Shown here: in pieces, positions 33,984 to 46,600 of the stretch
Layout of the letters: every line of letters starts with the position of its first letter
How positions within the stretch are numbered: the first letter of the stretch is position 1
From: Wolfiporia cocos
Taxonomy: Eukaryota > Basidiomycota > Agaricomycetes > Polyporales > Phaeolaceae
DNA length: 64,000 nt
NCBI GenBank assembly: GCA_029448655.1
Contig: JACCLO010000011.1
Coordinates: 2,480,001-2,544,000, forward strand
Direction: 5' to 3'
Translations under genes and position numbers: made by a program
The notes under the pieces: model-generated
What the model saw: only the letters and a program-made list of their open reading frames with translations
Told to the model about the DNA's origin: nothing
The model's database searches: none

Positions 33984-36074
33984 TCAAAGTATGCAAGATA
34001 ACAGCAAGTACACCACCGGCCCGACGCCGAGCATGAGACCAAGGAGAGATTGAGGACGAGAAGTTGAGGCCGCGGAGTGAGCGCTTGAGGATCGATCTGC
34101 AGCGGTCATGCTGTACGAGGGCCATGTATGCGTCGACGTAGATGTCACTGTAATGTCAACGACTGTGCTCGCAGTTGGCGCCGCGTCCACCTTCGCTGTG
34201 AGCACATATGCGAAGCGGCAGCTGAGTAAGTCGAGACCTGATGCTTAATTGCGATCATACGCACTCGAAAACACGCCACCATCCTTCGACGCCACCTCCA
34301 CGGCTTCGTCCAGTAGTTCGGACGCGTCATTTGGCACCATCGAAAGGAACCCAATGCGCGGAGGGTCCATAGAGGGGTTCGTCAAGTTGCCGTAGTAGAA
34401 CACCACCATGTTCGACTTCAGGAACGGGTCGCCCAGGCTCCAGCTGAAGAGGGCACCGAAGCTCGGCGGGTCGGTCGAGACTACGCTGCTCGCAACACAT
34501 TCGGTCGCGTTGCCCGTCTGGTTCTGGGAGACGAAGTCGCGCGGATCGAGTGGGAACATCTTACCGCCGATCTCGAAAGCAAGGGTGTGGTTGCTTGTGC
34601 ATGGTAACGTCGGCGACGCGGTTGGGTCGGCTGCGCGTTGCGGCGAAACGGTGCTCAGGATGTTGTTGACAACGTCTTGCGGCCCACGAATCAATGAGTT
34701 GCCCTAAATATGTGTCGGTAGAGTAGCGCATATAGGGTACGTACGAGACTTACAGAGTCGATCAGTGCGGAAACAAACGATGGATCCACACCGTCTGCTT
34801 GAATTGTCGAATTCGCAAGCTGCTTGCCGTCCAGATATACGTTGTCGATGGGAACCTCCCACCGCCTGCATGATGTACATACATGAGTATATCAACCAGG
34901 CCCATAGGAACAGACACATACAGTGGATATACCTCGTCAGAAGCGAAGGAGGGTGCAGCCAGACCACCTTCCGCGGACGTATACCGCCTGACAGGAACCC
35001 AGGTGATGGACGAGTTGTCCACGCCTTCCGGCAATTCACCAATGGTAATTTGGCCTGTACCGCTCACATCTACTGTATCCCGTTGCAACATAACCTGTTT
35101 TTTCTTATTATCTTACATGCAGCATACAAAGCGACTGTACGTACTGCAAAGAGAGGCTGATCAATCACGCCGGCCGCTACGAGTCTCGATACAAATGGAC
35201 CATAGGAGTTGATGTGCGTGATGAAGTCATCCGTTGTAGATGGGTCGTTGAACTGTTCTTACTCAGTACTCAGAAATTGATGTCAGGTGCTTATAACCTT
35301 ACCTCATGATTTACAAGGGTACTTTGGATGGTGCTATGGAGTAGGACTACTGTAGTACTACGTATGGTTTTCGTGACGCTATACGCACCTTTCGCTAGGG
35401 AATCCTAGACCAATGATACCAGCACCTCCGTTTAGTACCGCCGAGTTGTCAGTGTTATTGACCGCAGCAAACGGCTGATCAGACATGGTGAGTCCAGCGA
35501 GAGTCACACTGTCCAGTCCAATAGGGCCCGCAGCAAAGGTGCCAGTACTCGAGTCGCCATACGTCAAGTTAACGTTAGCACCGGCAGGTTTGAGCGTGGC
35601 AGCAGAGTACGCGGAGGAATCCGACTTCTGGCATGTGCTCGTCTGGCAGTCGGACGACATGATCCAGAGATCGCTTGATCCCGTGTCTTATCCCGGTAGG
35701 GCATCAGACAGAAAGGCGAAATGGCATTGCAAACCACATACCCAGGTTGACGGCCGTCGCTGTGCTACCCACGTTGATAGCCACAGTGTATACCCTAACA
35801 TGGCATGAGCGGGGATCTACAAATTGATGAGTAGAATGATTCCAGACACTCACATATCGGCAAAGTCCCCGAGGCCAACAGACCCAGCCAGTAATTCCTC
35901 CACATAGCTGCGCTTGGCAATCTTGCGGCGCTCCAAGGGAAGCATAATAGCCCGCCTGCGCGGCTGCTCATATTGCGAATGCGCGACGACCCCGTTCTCC
36001 AAAAGCCGCACCGGTAAAGCCGAGACCAGATAAAAGGAAAGGAAGAAGACAATACACAGGCTAGCTGTGTACAT
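33984..36074 (-). CDS. secreted A1 aspartic protease with probable GPI-anchor tail, nine exons
   Basis: Exons are 36074-35854, 35794-35742, 35686-35389, 35333-35303, 35252-35145, 35094-34922, 34865-34754, 34703-34261 and 34221-33984. They total 1677 nt (558 aa) in frame; introns are 39-59 nt. A signal peptide (ASLCIVFFLSFYLVSALP) is followed by a basic propeptide. The first catalytic motif DTGSSDLW spans the junction of exons 2 and 3, and the second is DSGNS at the junction of exons 7 and 8. The substrate-binding core of a pepsin-like fold lies between them. The C-terminus has a Ser/Thr-rich stretch (about 40 residues) and ends in a hydrophobic segment (LLGLMLGVGPVVYLLL), suggesting a GPI or membrane anchor at the cell surface. 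It would cleave extracellular proteins at acidic pH. The 39-nt last intron is unusually short. Confidence 0.9.
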
Positions 36075-37070
36075 CGTCAGCAGAAGCGGGTCGTTAAAAA
36101 ACAGTCGAGCGGCCGGCGCAATATCAGACTGAGAGCATGGAAGGAAGAACGTAGAGGGTCTGCCTTCGCGCAGCAAAGGAACGAGGCTCTCGACAAGCAC
36201 TACAGCGCGCATACTTGTTGGTAGGCTGGTTGCCACCATCATTGCAATCTGTGATCTTCCGGTAACATGAGAGTGAACCAATGATAATGGTTCCTGTGTG
36301 AGGTGGAGCAACCGCAGCTAGTTCAGGTCGTCATAACAGATATTGATACACAAGGAGCGCAATTATTGCGTGGCCACCAACTCAACAAGCCCTGGTCCAG
36401 ACACAAGAGTCACTGTTAGAATGACCACACAACCACGTTATCCAATGTGTACATTGTGTACAGCCTGGAGGTAGACTTTCATATTGAGCAGTCTCATGGC
36501 AGTGAGGTAGATATCGAACTAACAAGCATTGTGTTACCAGAAGACGGCAGGATGGAGCATAGTCCGTTGTGACGATCGCAGGCACAAGAGTGACTGGTGA
36601 CGGCACGAAGTTAGTCACGCGGAAGTCACAGGTTATAAGTTATTCCAGTAACGCTTGTCTTGTACAGGATCTCGGGCCTCCTTATATACTGTAGAGTAGA
36701 ACAAAACTTCTAGGGCTCTCGAGTGACGAGGGCCTGTAACCGTAAGCTATCTTATATAAGGCTGACGCGAAGAGCAAAACGATGAGTACCAATCCTAAGT
36801 ACTAAGTACTCAGCATAAAGCGTAAAGGTAGCGGATAACACAAGTAAGAAAGTAGAGAGATTACATAACCGGGATGGCACGCGGTCGCGCCACATCCGTC
36901 GTCTCATCAGCGCTGGAGCTGCTACTATCATGCAGATCAATGATCAAAACAAGATTCTGTATATGATACAATTCGGCATGCTGGTGTACATGGTATACGT
37001 TCCGCCTATATCAACCAGGAGCAATTACAGTTACAGTGAAGAGCTACGCGATTCACTCTCGAACAGTTAT
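36075..37070. other. intergenic, upstream of the protease
   Basis: No domain-bearing ORF. Two minus-strand TATA-like sequences (TATATAAG near 36755 and TATATAAGG near 36685) face the protease, the nearer about 600 nt from its ATG. A transcript from either would need a long 5' UTR or an undetected small upstream gene. Confidence 0.4.
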
Positions 37071-37695
37071 TTACCAACCCTCCTGCGGATCGCATGCAAT
37101 TTGAGCATACCAACTAACGTCTAAGATGACAAAATCATACCTTACGCTGCTCACCACGCTCGACCATGTTCGGGTTGCGAGTGACCTTTCCGGCCACTTC
37201 CTCTAGGCCGCCTGCAAACATGTGTTAGCGTTCGCGTATCGAGAAGTCGCGGCGGCGAAGTCACCTTTCAGACGCTGGCCCACGGAGGGCTTGCCACCGG
37301 GAACGCCACCGGACTGGCCGAAGTTACTCTGGTCATAGCCGCGGTCGTCCTGGCCCCGGCCGCCGAGGTCTCCGCCAGCACCATAGGTGTTGATGTCGGT
37401 GGTATCACCTTGGATTCCGGTGTTGGCGTAGTTCTCTCCAGACTGCTGTCCGCGGCCCTGATCGTAGCCGCCGTCCCCCATATCGGAAGGTTGGTTCTGG
37501 AAGCCCTGGTCTTGGATACCCTGGTCCTGGAACCCTCGGTCTTGGAATCGCGGGTCTTGGGACTGCTGGTTACCACCAAAATTGTTGGGGTCACCGCCAA
37601 TGTTATTGTCTGAGGAAATGTCAGACCAAACCGTCTGCATTGTCGGAAACCTTACAGTTATTGTCGCCTTGCGGGGGGTTGCCGTAAAAAGTCAT
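37071..37695 (-). CDS. small Gly/Gln/Asp-rich CsbD-like stress protein
   Basis: Four exons (37695-37656, 37609-37265, 37211-37141, 37082-37071) give 468 nt (155 aa) in frame, with introns of 46, 53 and 58 nt. The N-terminal two thirds is hydrophilic and repetitive, including tandem units of the form (R/Q)GFQDQ and GIQDQ, and is probably disordered. The C-terminus (KPSVGQRLKGGLEEVAGKVT, then RNPNMVERGEQRK) matches the short CsbD-like helix found in small fungal stress-induced proteins. The 12-nt last exon (EGW, stop) is supported by intron length but could instead be replaced by a read-through stop at 37135. The role is inferred as stress or desiccation related. No enzyme activity is expected. 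Confidence 0.75.
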
Positions 37696-39758
37696 GATGG
37701 AAGTCACAAATAATTGGGGAAGTGGTAAGTTGGCAGGAAGTGCGTGACAGTGGTGCGTGAAAGATATTGCCGAGGGTTGTGTTCAGCTCGCGCTCTTATA
37801 CTTAGGGATGCATGCGAGCATTGGCAGAAGCAGCACCGCATGATGCAATTGAGCCAACGATGACGCGCATGTTCATGGAGCTGTGGAGAGTGTACAAGCT
37901 ACGCCCCACACCTGCCGTGCTTGGTGGGGCTGTGAGGGTACGTGGAGCTGACCTCAATGCGCAATTGGAGCATCTATGGTGCCAAAGCACGACAACCCAT
38001 TGTGGTTTTCATTCGTTAATTACATAGAATGTGCTGTATTCGGATTGTGTACTCATCATTATCTAGCACGGAAAGACTATTGATGTCTCTTCCTGAGCAT
38101 GTACATGGACTCCAGTATCTCAGCCAAATTCATTTCGAACTGTGGTTTTGTTCTCTGTCGACATCAGATCGCGGCTAGAAATTCAAGTCACATTCTCGAC
38201 ATGACATCATATGAGGTAAGAACATGTGCATCAAGCAATGGTCTCGAGCTGTCACAGGTGTTCCTTCGCGTGACGGTGCTCCTTTGCATCGAGTCCCCAC
38301 GGACGTGAATGCTGCAGCTTGTCAGGCGTGCAGCTGCAAACGCATGGATCTCCAAGTAGATCATTACTTCAACTTTGAGTGTTTAGCCTTGTATCGTACC
38401 ATCGGATCACCAGCTAACCTCATATAATAACATGCTAGCTACCCAATTGAGCCACGAATCAGATCTCAAAAGTGGCAACTATCGGCTACTTGGAAAGAAC
38501 ATTGAAATTAACTCTTTGCGCGCAAATGATCCACGTTTACATATGCATACGGTCTCCTCTGATACTCCACTTTGATAGTTCATAGCTGGTATTCTTCTTT
38601 TTCCTGAGCAGAGCAGGAATCAGAAGACGGAACCACTGCCTGTACTTATACAACCCGTTCAGGTAGCCGGTATACGAAGCTTGCGAGACTATCATGAGCC
38701 ACAACCAATTGTGGCACTCGCAGTGGCATCGACCTGACGGCAAGTGTCCAAAAGCCACAGCATTCGATGTGGCTTTCAGCTGAACGCATCATCACAATTC
38801 TATCGCTCGAGACACTAGCAACTCGGTATTTGCACTATACTTCAAGATCACAAGATGACTTGAGGCCCGCGGTGACGCAGGTATTATGTATCTGCATAGG
38901 GGCTGTACGGGGCAATGCAACTAGCAATGTACACAAGACGCCGATCCACCCACATTATGCTGTCTTGCAACCGAGTAATGTGGTTGGGTTATGTAATCTG
39001 GAACCCTGAGCGCAGACATACCAGGTATGCTATTTTTTCTGATAATTGATTGCAGAAGTGCACAGACCATGTTCTTGTTCTGGGTAAGTTCGAGCGGCGC
39101 CTCTTTGACGCGATGACGGCGGGATTGGAACAATCTGCGGAGAAGGGGTACGGTAGCGTACATAAGCTGGCGAATAGTAGCGCACTCACTATCGGTTCGT
39201 AACAACCATACCGTCTTCTCTTGGTGCATGGTATAGAGCGCGTGGCACAGTTCTGATGACGTCGCCTTGAGCTTAGGCTCACCTTGCAAGGGCCCTATGA
39301 GTCATCTACAGCGATAAATGCAAGGCAGAAAAGATTCATAGCTATTCGAGCGTAGCATGCGGCGCTGCCACATCAAGCAAGTACTAGATGTGGCATTGCT
39401 TACGACGCGCACTAATTTGGAATTGGCATCACTGTGGCTTGACTTCTTACTGCGCACATTGCAAAACTTGCCCCAGAACGTCCAGCTTTATCTTAGAAGA
39501 TGGTCGCGTATAGTCTGCACAGTGTCGAACACTTCGGTTCACCCAATTGTATGTTCAGACTTCCGGCATGACTTCGCGAACGCACCTACGCCCTCCGTAA
39601 GTGAGGATTGCTGGCCGTCGTGGAAACCCCCTCTTACTCTTTTCTCTTGGATCTACCGCCCAGTAACTGTTAAATAGCATAAATTATGTGGTATTATAGT
39701 ACCTGGAGAATACAGCCTAACACCATGGCCACCACAATCCCATCGCATCACACACAAC
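37696..39758. other. intergenic with a possible membrane-protein relic
   Basis: No intact gene was found. On the minus strand about 39110-39285 reads SSELCHALYTMH, then WLLRTDS, which resembles the cytosolic loop of DUF6534 proteins. The continuation is frame-disrupted, so a decayed DUF6534 copy is possible but weakly supported. Confidence 0.3.
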
Positions 39759-40265
39759 CTAAGGAACGATTTGTCCACATCGTGTACATGTCTTCTTTAC
39801 ATCGCACCTGATTATTATCATGGTGAGTTCTTCGTCCGCAATGCCATCGCAGTCGACTCACATTAGACAGAACAGACCGCACGGGAACAGCAGGACCGCA
39901 CAGATGATCCCACACACACCATACTTCTTCTGCACCTGATGATTCCCTGCCGCGCACTGCGCGAACACTGGCAGATGGGGGCATCAGCACCGATATGCTG
40001 CCTCATCGTTTATTATTTACTCACTCTCATCCTTGTATTGAGCTCCGATAGCTGCTGCTTGAGACATGGGTGGCTTTGGCTCTTGTGAAGGGGCAGGAGC
40101 AGGTGAAGGAGCAGGCGCGGTCACAAGGGCGGGAGCAGACGGTGGCAAGGACGGTGGCAAGGACGGTGGTTCGTACGCGGGTGGTTTAGGCTGCACTGAG
40201 CTTGCCTGCTGCCAGTCAGGGTATGCTTGGTCAGTTGGTTGGTATGTCGCCTTGCTGTCGGACAT
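39759..40265 (-). CDS. BRI3-like (brain protein I3 family) small membrane protein
   Basis: Coding exons 40265-40025, 39967-39862 and 39807-39759 join to 396 nt (131 aa) in frame, with introns of 57 and 54 nt. A Pro-rich N-terminus (PSLPPSLPPSAPALV and Pro-Ala repeats) precedes a compact Cys-rich C-terminal domain: a Cys in FAQCAAG, a hydrophobic segment GVCGIICAVLLFPCGLFCLM, then CDVKKTCTRCGQIV. This spacing of a hydrophobic stretch between Cys pairs is the BRI3/LITAF-like arrangement, a monotopic membrane insertion with zinc-type cysteines. In animals such proteins sit on endolysosomal membranes; the fungal role is unknown. A likely 60-nt 5' UTR intron (40275-40334) puts the acceptor just 9 nt before the ATG. 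Confidence 0.8.
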
Positions 40266-40334
40266 GTCTTTATACTGTGAGGGAGAGACAAGCAGGTTCC
40301 TGCGCTGTCGCTTGAGTTCGTCACACACACATAC

Positions 40335-41187
40335 TTATTCCTAAGATGCGCCCATGGCTATGCTGGGCGCCATGTGATGGAGCTGCGATGCCAACCGCCA
40401 AGCGATCGAGCTAAAGGATGCGCGCTCCGCCACTGACGGTCGTGTAGTGCGTTATCCATCAATTAATACTAGCGCTAACGCATGAACGTTTTGAACACTG
40501 CCTTCGTGATTGCTGGCTTGTGCGGGCGCGGATGTCTCAGTTGACATATGGATGAAGCGATGTCGGGAGGCGTTTGCCTACCGCAAGAACAGCCTTCAAC
40601 TCCAGTCAAATTCCAAATTCGCGCAGAGTCGGTGATCAGTACATCAGCGCTCCAGCGCTTTGACAGCGGCGGCCGTTCTAAATGTAGATCTCCGTGATCT
40701 CGAGTCTCGCACTTTGCTCTCTGCGAAACATCAACAACCCGAGTACTCCGTTCCACAGCATCCGCGTATACATTGCGGCTGGATCCATGTTGGGATTGAA
40801 TTTCCATTCCATCGATCCGTACAGCGTATGATAGAACATTGAGAACGTAAATGATACACGTGAGACAAGTAACAGCCAGGGAACCAAAGAATGACAGAAC
40901 AACTACACGATCTGAAAATTCATCATGAAGATACACTAGTCGAAGGCGAATTGTGGCAGACAAAACACGAACGTGCAGATGCCAGCGCAGGAACTGAAGT
41001 GAAACAAAGCCTGTTGGCAATAGATAGGTAGCGCGAGACCGATTATTTTGATCCGGAAGGGTGAAGGTGGCTGTGTCAAACATCCAATAATGGTAAACCA
41101 ACACCAGAATGGTCTATTGAGGGCGACTGTCGGATAGTTAGGGGGGAGGCTGTACTGTTTTCTTGTGATGGCATCCGATCGCTCGTT
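40335..41187. other. intergenic with unassigned minus-strand ORFs
   Basis: A minus-strand ORF at 40902-40678 ends MFRREQSARLEITEIYI and follows a hydrophobic patch. An overlapping frame (41104-40475) is also hydrophobic (VLSFFGSLAVTCLTCIIYVL). These could be exons of a degenerate membrane protein, but no complete chain was found. Confidence 0.3.
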
Positions 41188-43317
41188 CTACCATGCGACG
41201 GCATATTGCGGAGTCTGTATAAAATACTGCTCGATGAGCATCCACATATGCTGTTGAGAACGATACCATCAATCATCGACGCGCGACTCACTGAATCCCT
41301 TGCAATCTGTACCTCTTGGTGCACACCCACTTCGAGAGCGGTTCCATGCTGTATCATAAGATCAGTTGGTGGCAGGACTCATGTGTAGAGAGTGAAGCAT
41401 ACTGATGTGAGCTCAATATCTGGATGGCTTTCGTGCTTGGAAATTTTGCCAACCATCAAGAATGTCGGCATCGTGGTGTGTTCAGCGTCTGTTCCACGCC
41501 CGCGAAGCACTCGACGAGTGTTCAGCCTGTGGAGTGGAGTTCAGATGAGATCGACTTTGGCATATGCATTCGATAAGGCACGTACGTGGCGAGGAAGGAG
41601 TTGGCATATACTGTTGATTGATGTTCAAAGCTATGAGTATGAATCGCGAGGAATGCAACAGATGAGCAGCACACGTTTACTAAGAACAAAGTAGAATCCC
41701 ATAAAGATGAAGTTTTCGGGCATGATATCGTACTACGGTACATAATCAGATGGATCTCAAGTGCCACCAGCTGACCGAGACTAACCAGAATTAATGTGGT
41801 CAAGCTAATGGCGCTGTGGAAGTGTTGAGTGAACATCCAGCTAAATGATTGCGCAGAGCGTGCCATACCTTGTGATGACTCCGGTGTTCACAGCGTACAG
41901 AGTCAAGCTATTCACCAACGAGTCATCTCTGACAATTGCGCGCACAGAGTTAGCATTCCAGCCATACCGCAATAATCTCACTTAGAATATCCTGTCCGCA
42001 GATTTCGCAAGAAATAACACAGTGCGCCCGCCGTGACCATATCAGTGACTACGCCCAACGCGAGCGAGATGCTGCCGACGACCTATCAAGTCGCCACGGA
42101 AGTGAGAATCTATGCAACGGTGAGAATAAGTTGTACCTTGATGTCAGCAAGTGTCAACAGGCTTGCGATGTTGAACCTAATGACGCCGGCGCATCATTAC
42201 TTTCTGTCACATCAAAGCTTGGTGCGATTCGATTACTCACGCTTCTGCTGTGTAAACTATTGACCACATGGTGAATTTTTCCGGTATCACTAGTGAACAA
42301 GCTTACCACATGCCATCGCTGGGAGAAGAAGTTGAACAAATCAATACACAGGTAAGCTGAGGGAAATCAACATACCCAACTGTGAGATCGTCAACAGCAG
42401 CTGTTCGAACGAGCAACCCTATGAACACAGACCGTCGGAGAGGTGGATGTGACTTACAATCAGGCCTGTGACCCAGACGTTGCAGTTACTAACTAGGGTC
42501 TCTGTCAGATTGTAAGAGTGCAAAGAATTCGAGTTGCTCACATCTCCAGACACGCATCGCAAAGCACCTAGGGGTTTCGTTGAGCGATACTGCTATCTAC
42601 AGAATATAAGTTGAGACTTACGCTTTAACAATGGCTCCTGCTGTAGCCTAAATCCATTCTTTTTCAGGAACATTGGATCATAGAAGAAAAAACCAACTTA
42701 CGCCCAATGTTACTTGTAGCTGATCTTGGTCAATGGTTGTGCGGTGATTAATGATCAACAGGACTCACTATCAATGACCTAACGACAAAGCTCCGCGTTG
42801 AGCGGCATCTTTGATAAGCATCACGAATGACTACGCACCATTGCGGATGAGCTGCGATGACGAGGATATTGCCCCAATTACTGCATTGCTCGTTCAATCG
42901 CCGGGACCACCTGAACAAGCGCCAACGACCTACGTGATGAGGTAGAAATACACCGCATGTGCAATGAATACTGTGTCGACGACCTCCAACAGCCTTACAT
43001 TGCGTATGTGAGATCTCGCACTGCCATAACTCAGCAAACGGTCAAATTACCACAGTGCCGCCACCTGTCGGTTGATCGACGGGCTGGGATCAGCTCGCTA
43101 GCGCGTTGATGCGACACGCCACGCACCAGCATTTTGTAGAACGGTCTGTCTTGAGGATATCGCCGGAAGTAGGTGTACATCTGCGTGCTCAGAGTTCCAA
43201 GCAAGCTGGAATCGAGACTAAGCACCATCGGACAACCGGGCAAGCTGAAGATAATCCTTACACGCAGGAGGCACCGAAGCCAGTGAAGGACGCGCCAAAG
43301 GTAGTATTCCTGTCCAT
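41188..43317 (-). CDS. DUF6534-family seven-helix membrane protein, many exons
   Basis: Exons can be read in order on the minus strand: 43317-43262 (start, TFGASFTGFGASC), 43205-43127 (QMYTYFRRYPQDRPFYKML), 43064-43051, 42993-42934 (EVVDTVFIAHAVYFYLIT), 42880-42839, then several short exons. These carry VTLGATAGAIVKACFAMRVW, an exon with SLALGVVTDMVTAGALCYFL, then RTGYSKDDSLVNSL, TLYAVNTGVIT, ENFIFMGFYFVLSKLYANS, and FLATLNTRRVLRG. These are the characteristic DUF6534 elements in the right order. The C-terminal tail (EVGVHQEVQI) also fits the family. At least a dozen introns of about 50-65 nt are needed, and all sampled junctions keep frame. The last exon border (stop near 41188) is uncertain; an earlier stop at 41379 is the alternative. 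An in-frame ATG at 43332 could add five residues. The function of the family is unknown. Confidence 0.82.
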
Positions 43318-43601
43318 GGCGAGTAATACCATGGGTAGCACAAAGGAGTGTGGGTGGTGCCAAAGGAGTGAGCGTTCCGGACTCTCAACACCTTTATCCG
43401 ACCGGGAGTAGAGAGCTTAGTCGTAGTAAAAGGGAGAAAGAGCAGCGCGCGGCTTTACCACGGCGTCCGCTGGCCACGCCCGGTGTTGGAAAGAAGGTGG
43501 GATTGATTGCAACGATGGCAAAATTGCAGCCGTGTGTGCCCTCCCAGGTAGGCTCATAAATCACCCTGAGGTTAGGAAGACAGTCGTTCACCTCCCAGGT
43601 A
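43318..43601. other. short intergenic region between head of DUF6534 gene and tail of YEATS gene
   Basis: No ORF of interest. It must contain the promoter of the DUF6534 gene and the 3' end of the YEATS gene. Confidence 0.4.
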
Positions 43602-46600
43602 CTAAGATCCACTCCATATCGGGTAGTCCCCACACCGGCCGCCCTCTTCCGATCTCAAATCTAGCCCCTCGTTTCCTCGCTCGCGCGATCTCAAATGAAC
43701 GAAATCTCTAATTGATGCTGAAGTAATCTTCTTGCCGCGAACATCCATGCTGGTCGCCCACAATAACGCCAGCGCCAGCTGACCCAACTGACATGCTTAC
43801 AGGCTCCGGCTCTTCTATCTTTACGGCGCTGTTCTCATCCCGCATCATGTCCGCTTGATTTGATGGTCAGCGATGGGCATCTAGCCTACGCAATATGTCA
43901 CAAAATCGTACCTGATCTCGCCCCGGTTGCCACCGCGCCCTTCCCCAGCTCAGCGATGGTCAACAAAGCTGCACAGTCCACCAACTCCCGCTGTGCGCCC
44001 ACAGCTAGACCACGCAGTATGTGCGAGGGCGTCAATACACGTCTTGGCGTAATGGACGTCTGCTGTCTTCCCATCTTCCGCTTTTGATGGCCCAGCGCCT
44101 GCAGGGCGGTCTCGTCTTGTCTGTAGGCCTCCACCCCACGCCGCACAAGTAATCGGATCATACACCTCGTTACGGTTGCCAGCAATGCGAATGGTGCGAG
44201 CTGATCGGTCACTACTTGTCGCGTCTCAGAGAATTCAGCCACTCCGGAGGACCCTTGAGATATTGTTCCGAGATGTTGAAGCTTCCACGCAGCCGAGATT
44301 GACCGGATTGCAGTGACGAGTCTTGGATGCGCAATATTGATCAGATCCCCAGGAGGTGTTGCGCGCTTATTATGAGAAGCAGCAGGAGGCATGAACATTG
44401 TGGATGCTAGACCATACGGTGTGCCTTGCACTGCCTCGACACGGGGGAGCGATTCCAACAAATGATAGACGTCAAAGAGTGGTATTCTGACGCTGGATCC
44501 ATTGAAAGAAAGGCAGATTGACCGTAAAGGCTGTGGCAGTATAGAGGTCCCCGAGATGTGCTTCCTATCGGTGTCTTCGTTTTCGATCTTGGCATCTGTT
44601 GGATGGACCAGTTGGTTGAGTCCACACGTCCGACAGAATGCAGGCAATCCTATAGAGCCTTGAGCTTTTCCATTTTTCTGATGTTGCTCTTGACTCGTAG
44701 GTGTCTTCCTCTTTACCCGGGGACGAGGGAACATGCTCTCGCGTTTCATCCAGCGATAGACGTCAGCAGTACTAAGCGGAATGTGACCGCCTTTCTCCGA
44801 CAAAGATGCTACATGCTGCTCGTATGCATCCTTGACTGCACGAGCGCGACTCATCTGCTCCAACAAGGTCGTTATATTGGCGGTTTGCCAAGTTATAGTG
44901 GACATAAGCTCACCTCGATTGCCTTCCGGCGTCCAGGTACTAGGTTGTTGAACTGCATCCGAGATGGGATCAAGAAAGACTGCGATGCTGCGAATCGTCC
45001 TTTCATATCTAGTAGTCCCATTGTCATCGTACATACACTTCAGCAGCAAGTCATCCTACCTTTTGTCGTGATCGGGATCTGCGAAAGTAAAGCGCGCAAC
45101 GTAACGGCGTAACCTACATCATTCAGAGGGAATCAGTACAATGTTCACACCATCACCAGGATACGCGATTTGTATTTCGCGCCACAATTAAAAATGTCGC
45201 TTCTAGCGCGATCAGATAGGAGACGCACCAGGCTCAGCGTCGGGCTCCGCGGACAAATCAGTAGGGCGACCTTCTTCCCCTGCTATTGTGTCAACCCGCT
45301 CGCTGCCCGACGTTTCGTCCTTCCATGTGATCTTTCGAGTGTCGGGGCGCACGGGAAAGAGCTCGGTATTTCGATCGAGCTCGACGTCAAACACCTGCTC
45401 GTCGCCAAGGGTTGGATACGCGTTGTGCAGAGGATCGAGCTGACAGAATCATTATGAGAATTAATTAAAGGCGGCGCAGGGAATTGCCTCACGTCGACCC
45501 AGTGTTCGATGTCCGTTGAAGGGTTCGTCGTTCCCGCCCATGTGAACGTAAGGCGAGTAAGGAATGGCTTGTCGGCGATACCCGTGGCGACGAATGGCGG
45601 GTCGGTGACTACGATTGGTTCGACAAGCGTCGAGGGAGGGGGGTCGGTGACGCATGTTATCGTGAGCTTTGTGAGGAATGTTGTAATGTGTAGACTCTAG
45701 CTTCGGAATTAGTAATGGAAGCAATACGGTCTGACCCGTGGGTAGACGCGGGAGAAGACTGACATAGGACGGAGATGAGACGGACAACCGCCATCGGTGG
45801 GTACATCCTGGCCTAGATGCAAGCCGACGTTCTGCGTCGAGTCAGCGTAAGAATGAATGGTTCTTGCGATCCGACACACACCGGATGGTATCCATAAGCT
45901 CTGATCCGCAACCTTGACGCGCGCGACGATGTGGAATCTACTACCAGCTAAGTTAGGCAGAATGGCTGCAGGACCCTTGTCCACTGTCGGTTGCGTGTCA
46001 GGCTTGTAATCACCGGCCTCGTCCTGGTCTGGGGATGTCTCAGGTAACGGGGGAATGTCGTCCAGCTCATGACGAGCAACGCTGCGATGATTATACGGCA
46101 TCCGCCATCTTCGTGTCCCCTGCGCCTGGAGCGTCGTGCCCTGGCAGTCCCCAGTGATGTCGACAATCTCGTCTGGGTCACCGTATACATTGATTGCACG
46201 CTCTTTCGGCGCCCTCCCTAGGAAGGGAGCTAATGCCGGAGTGTCCGCATGATGGCCAAGTGTCCGAGTGATGTGAGTACTAGCGGGTGTTGCTTCACGC
46301 GAACTCTCCGTTTGCTTGCCCTCGGCAGTAGGCTTTGGCGCACTTGACGCATGTTGCAGTCCCGGTAGTAAAACATTGTCCCCTGCGCCGACTGCAATTT
46401 CAAACAGTCGGCGCAGACTAGGCAAGCTAATTCCACCAAGCTCCGTCCCGTTTGCCACGACCCATTGGCGCTCTTCTTCGGGAACGATCACTGCACAGCT
46501 CTGTACGCACTCGTCGTGGCTGCCAAACTCGCGCTGGTGTCGAAGTCGACAGTGGTTCAAGAGTCCCTGCAAGCTGGAGAAATCGGAACGCGAGCAGTCT

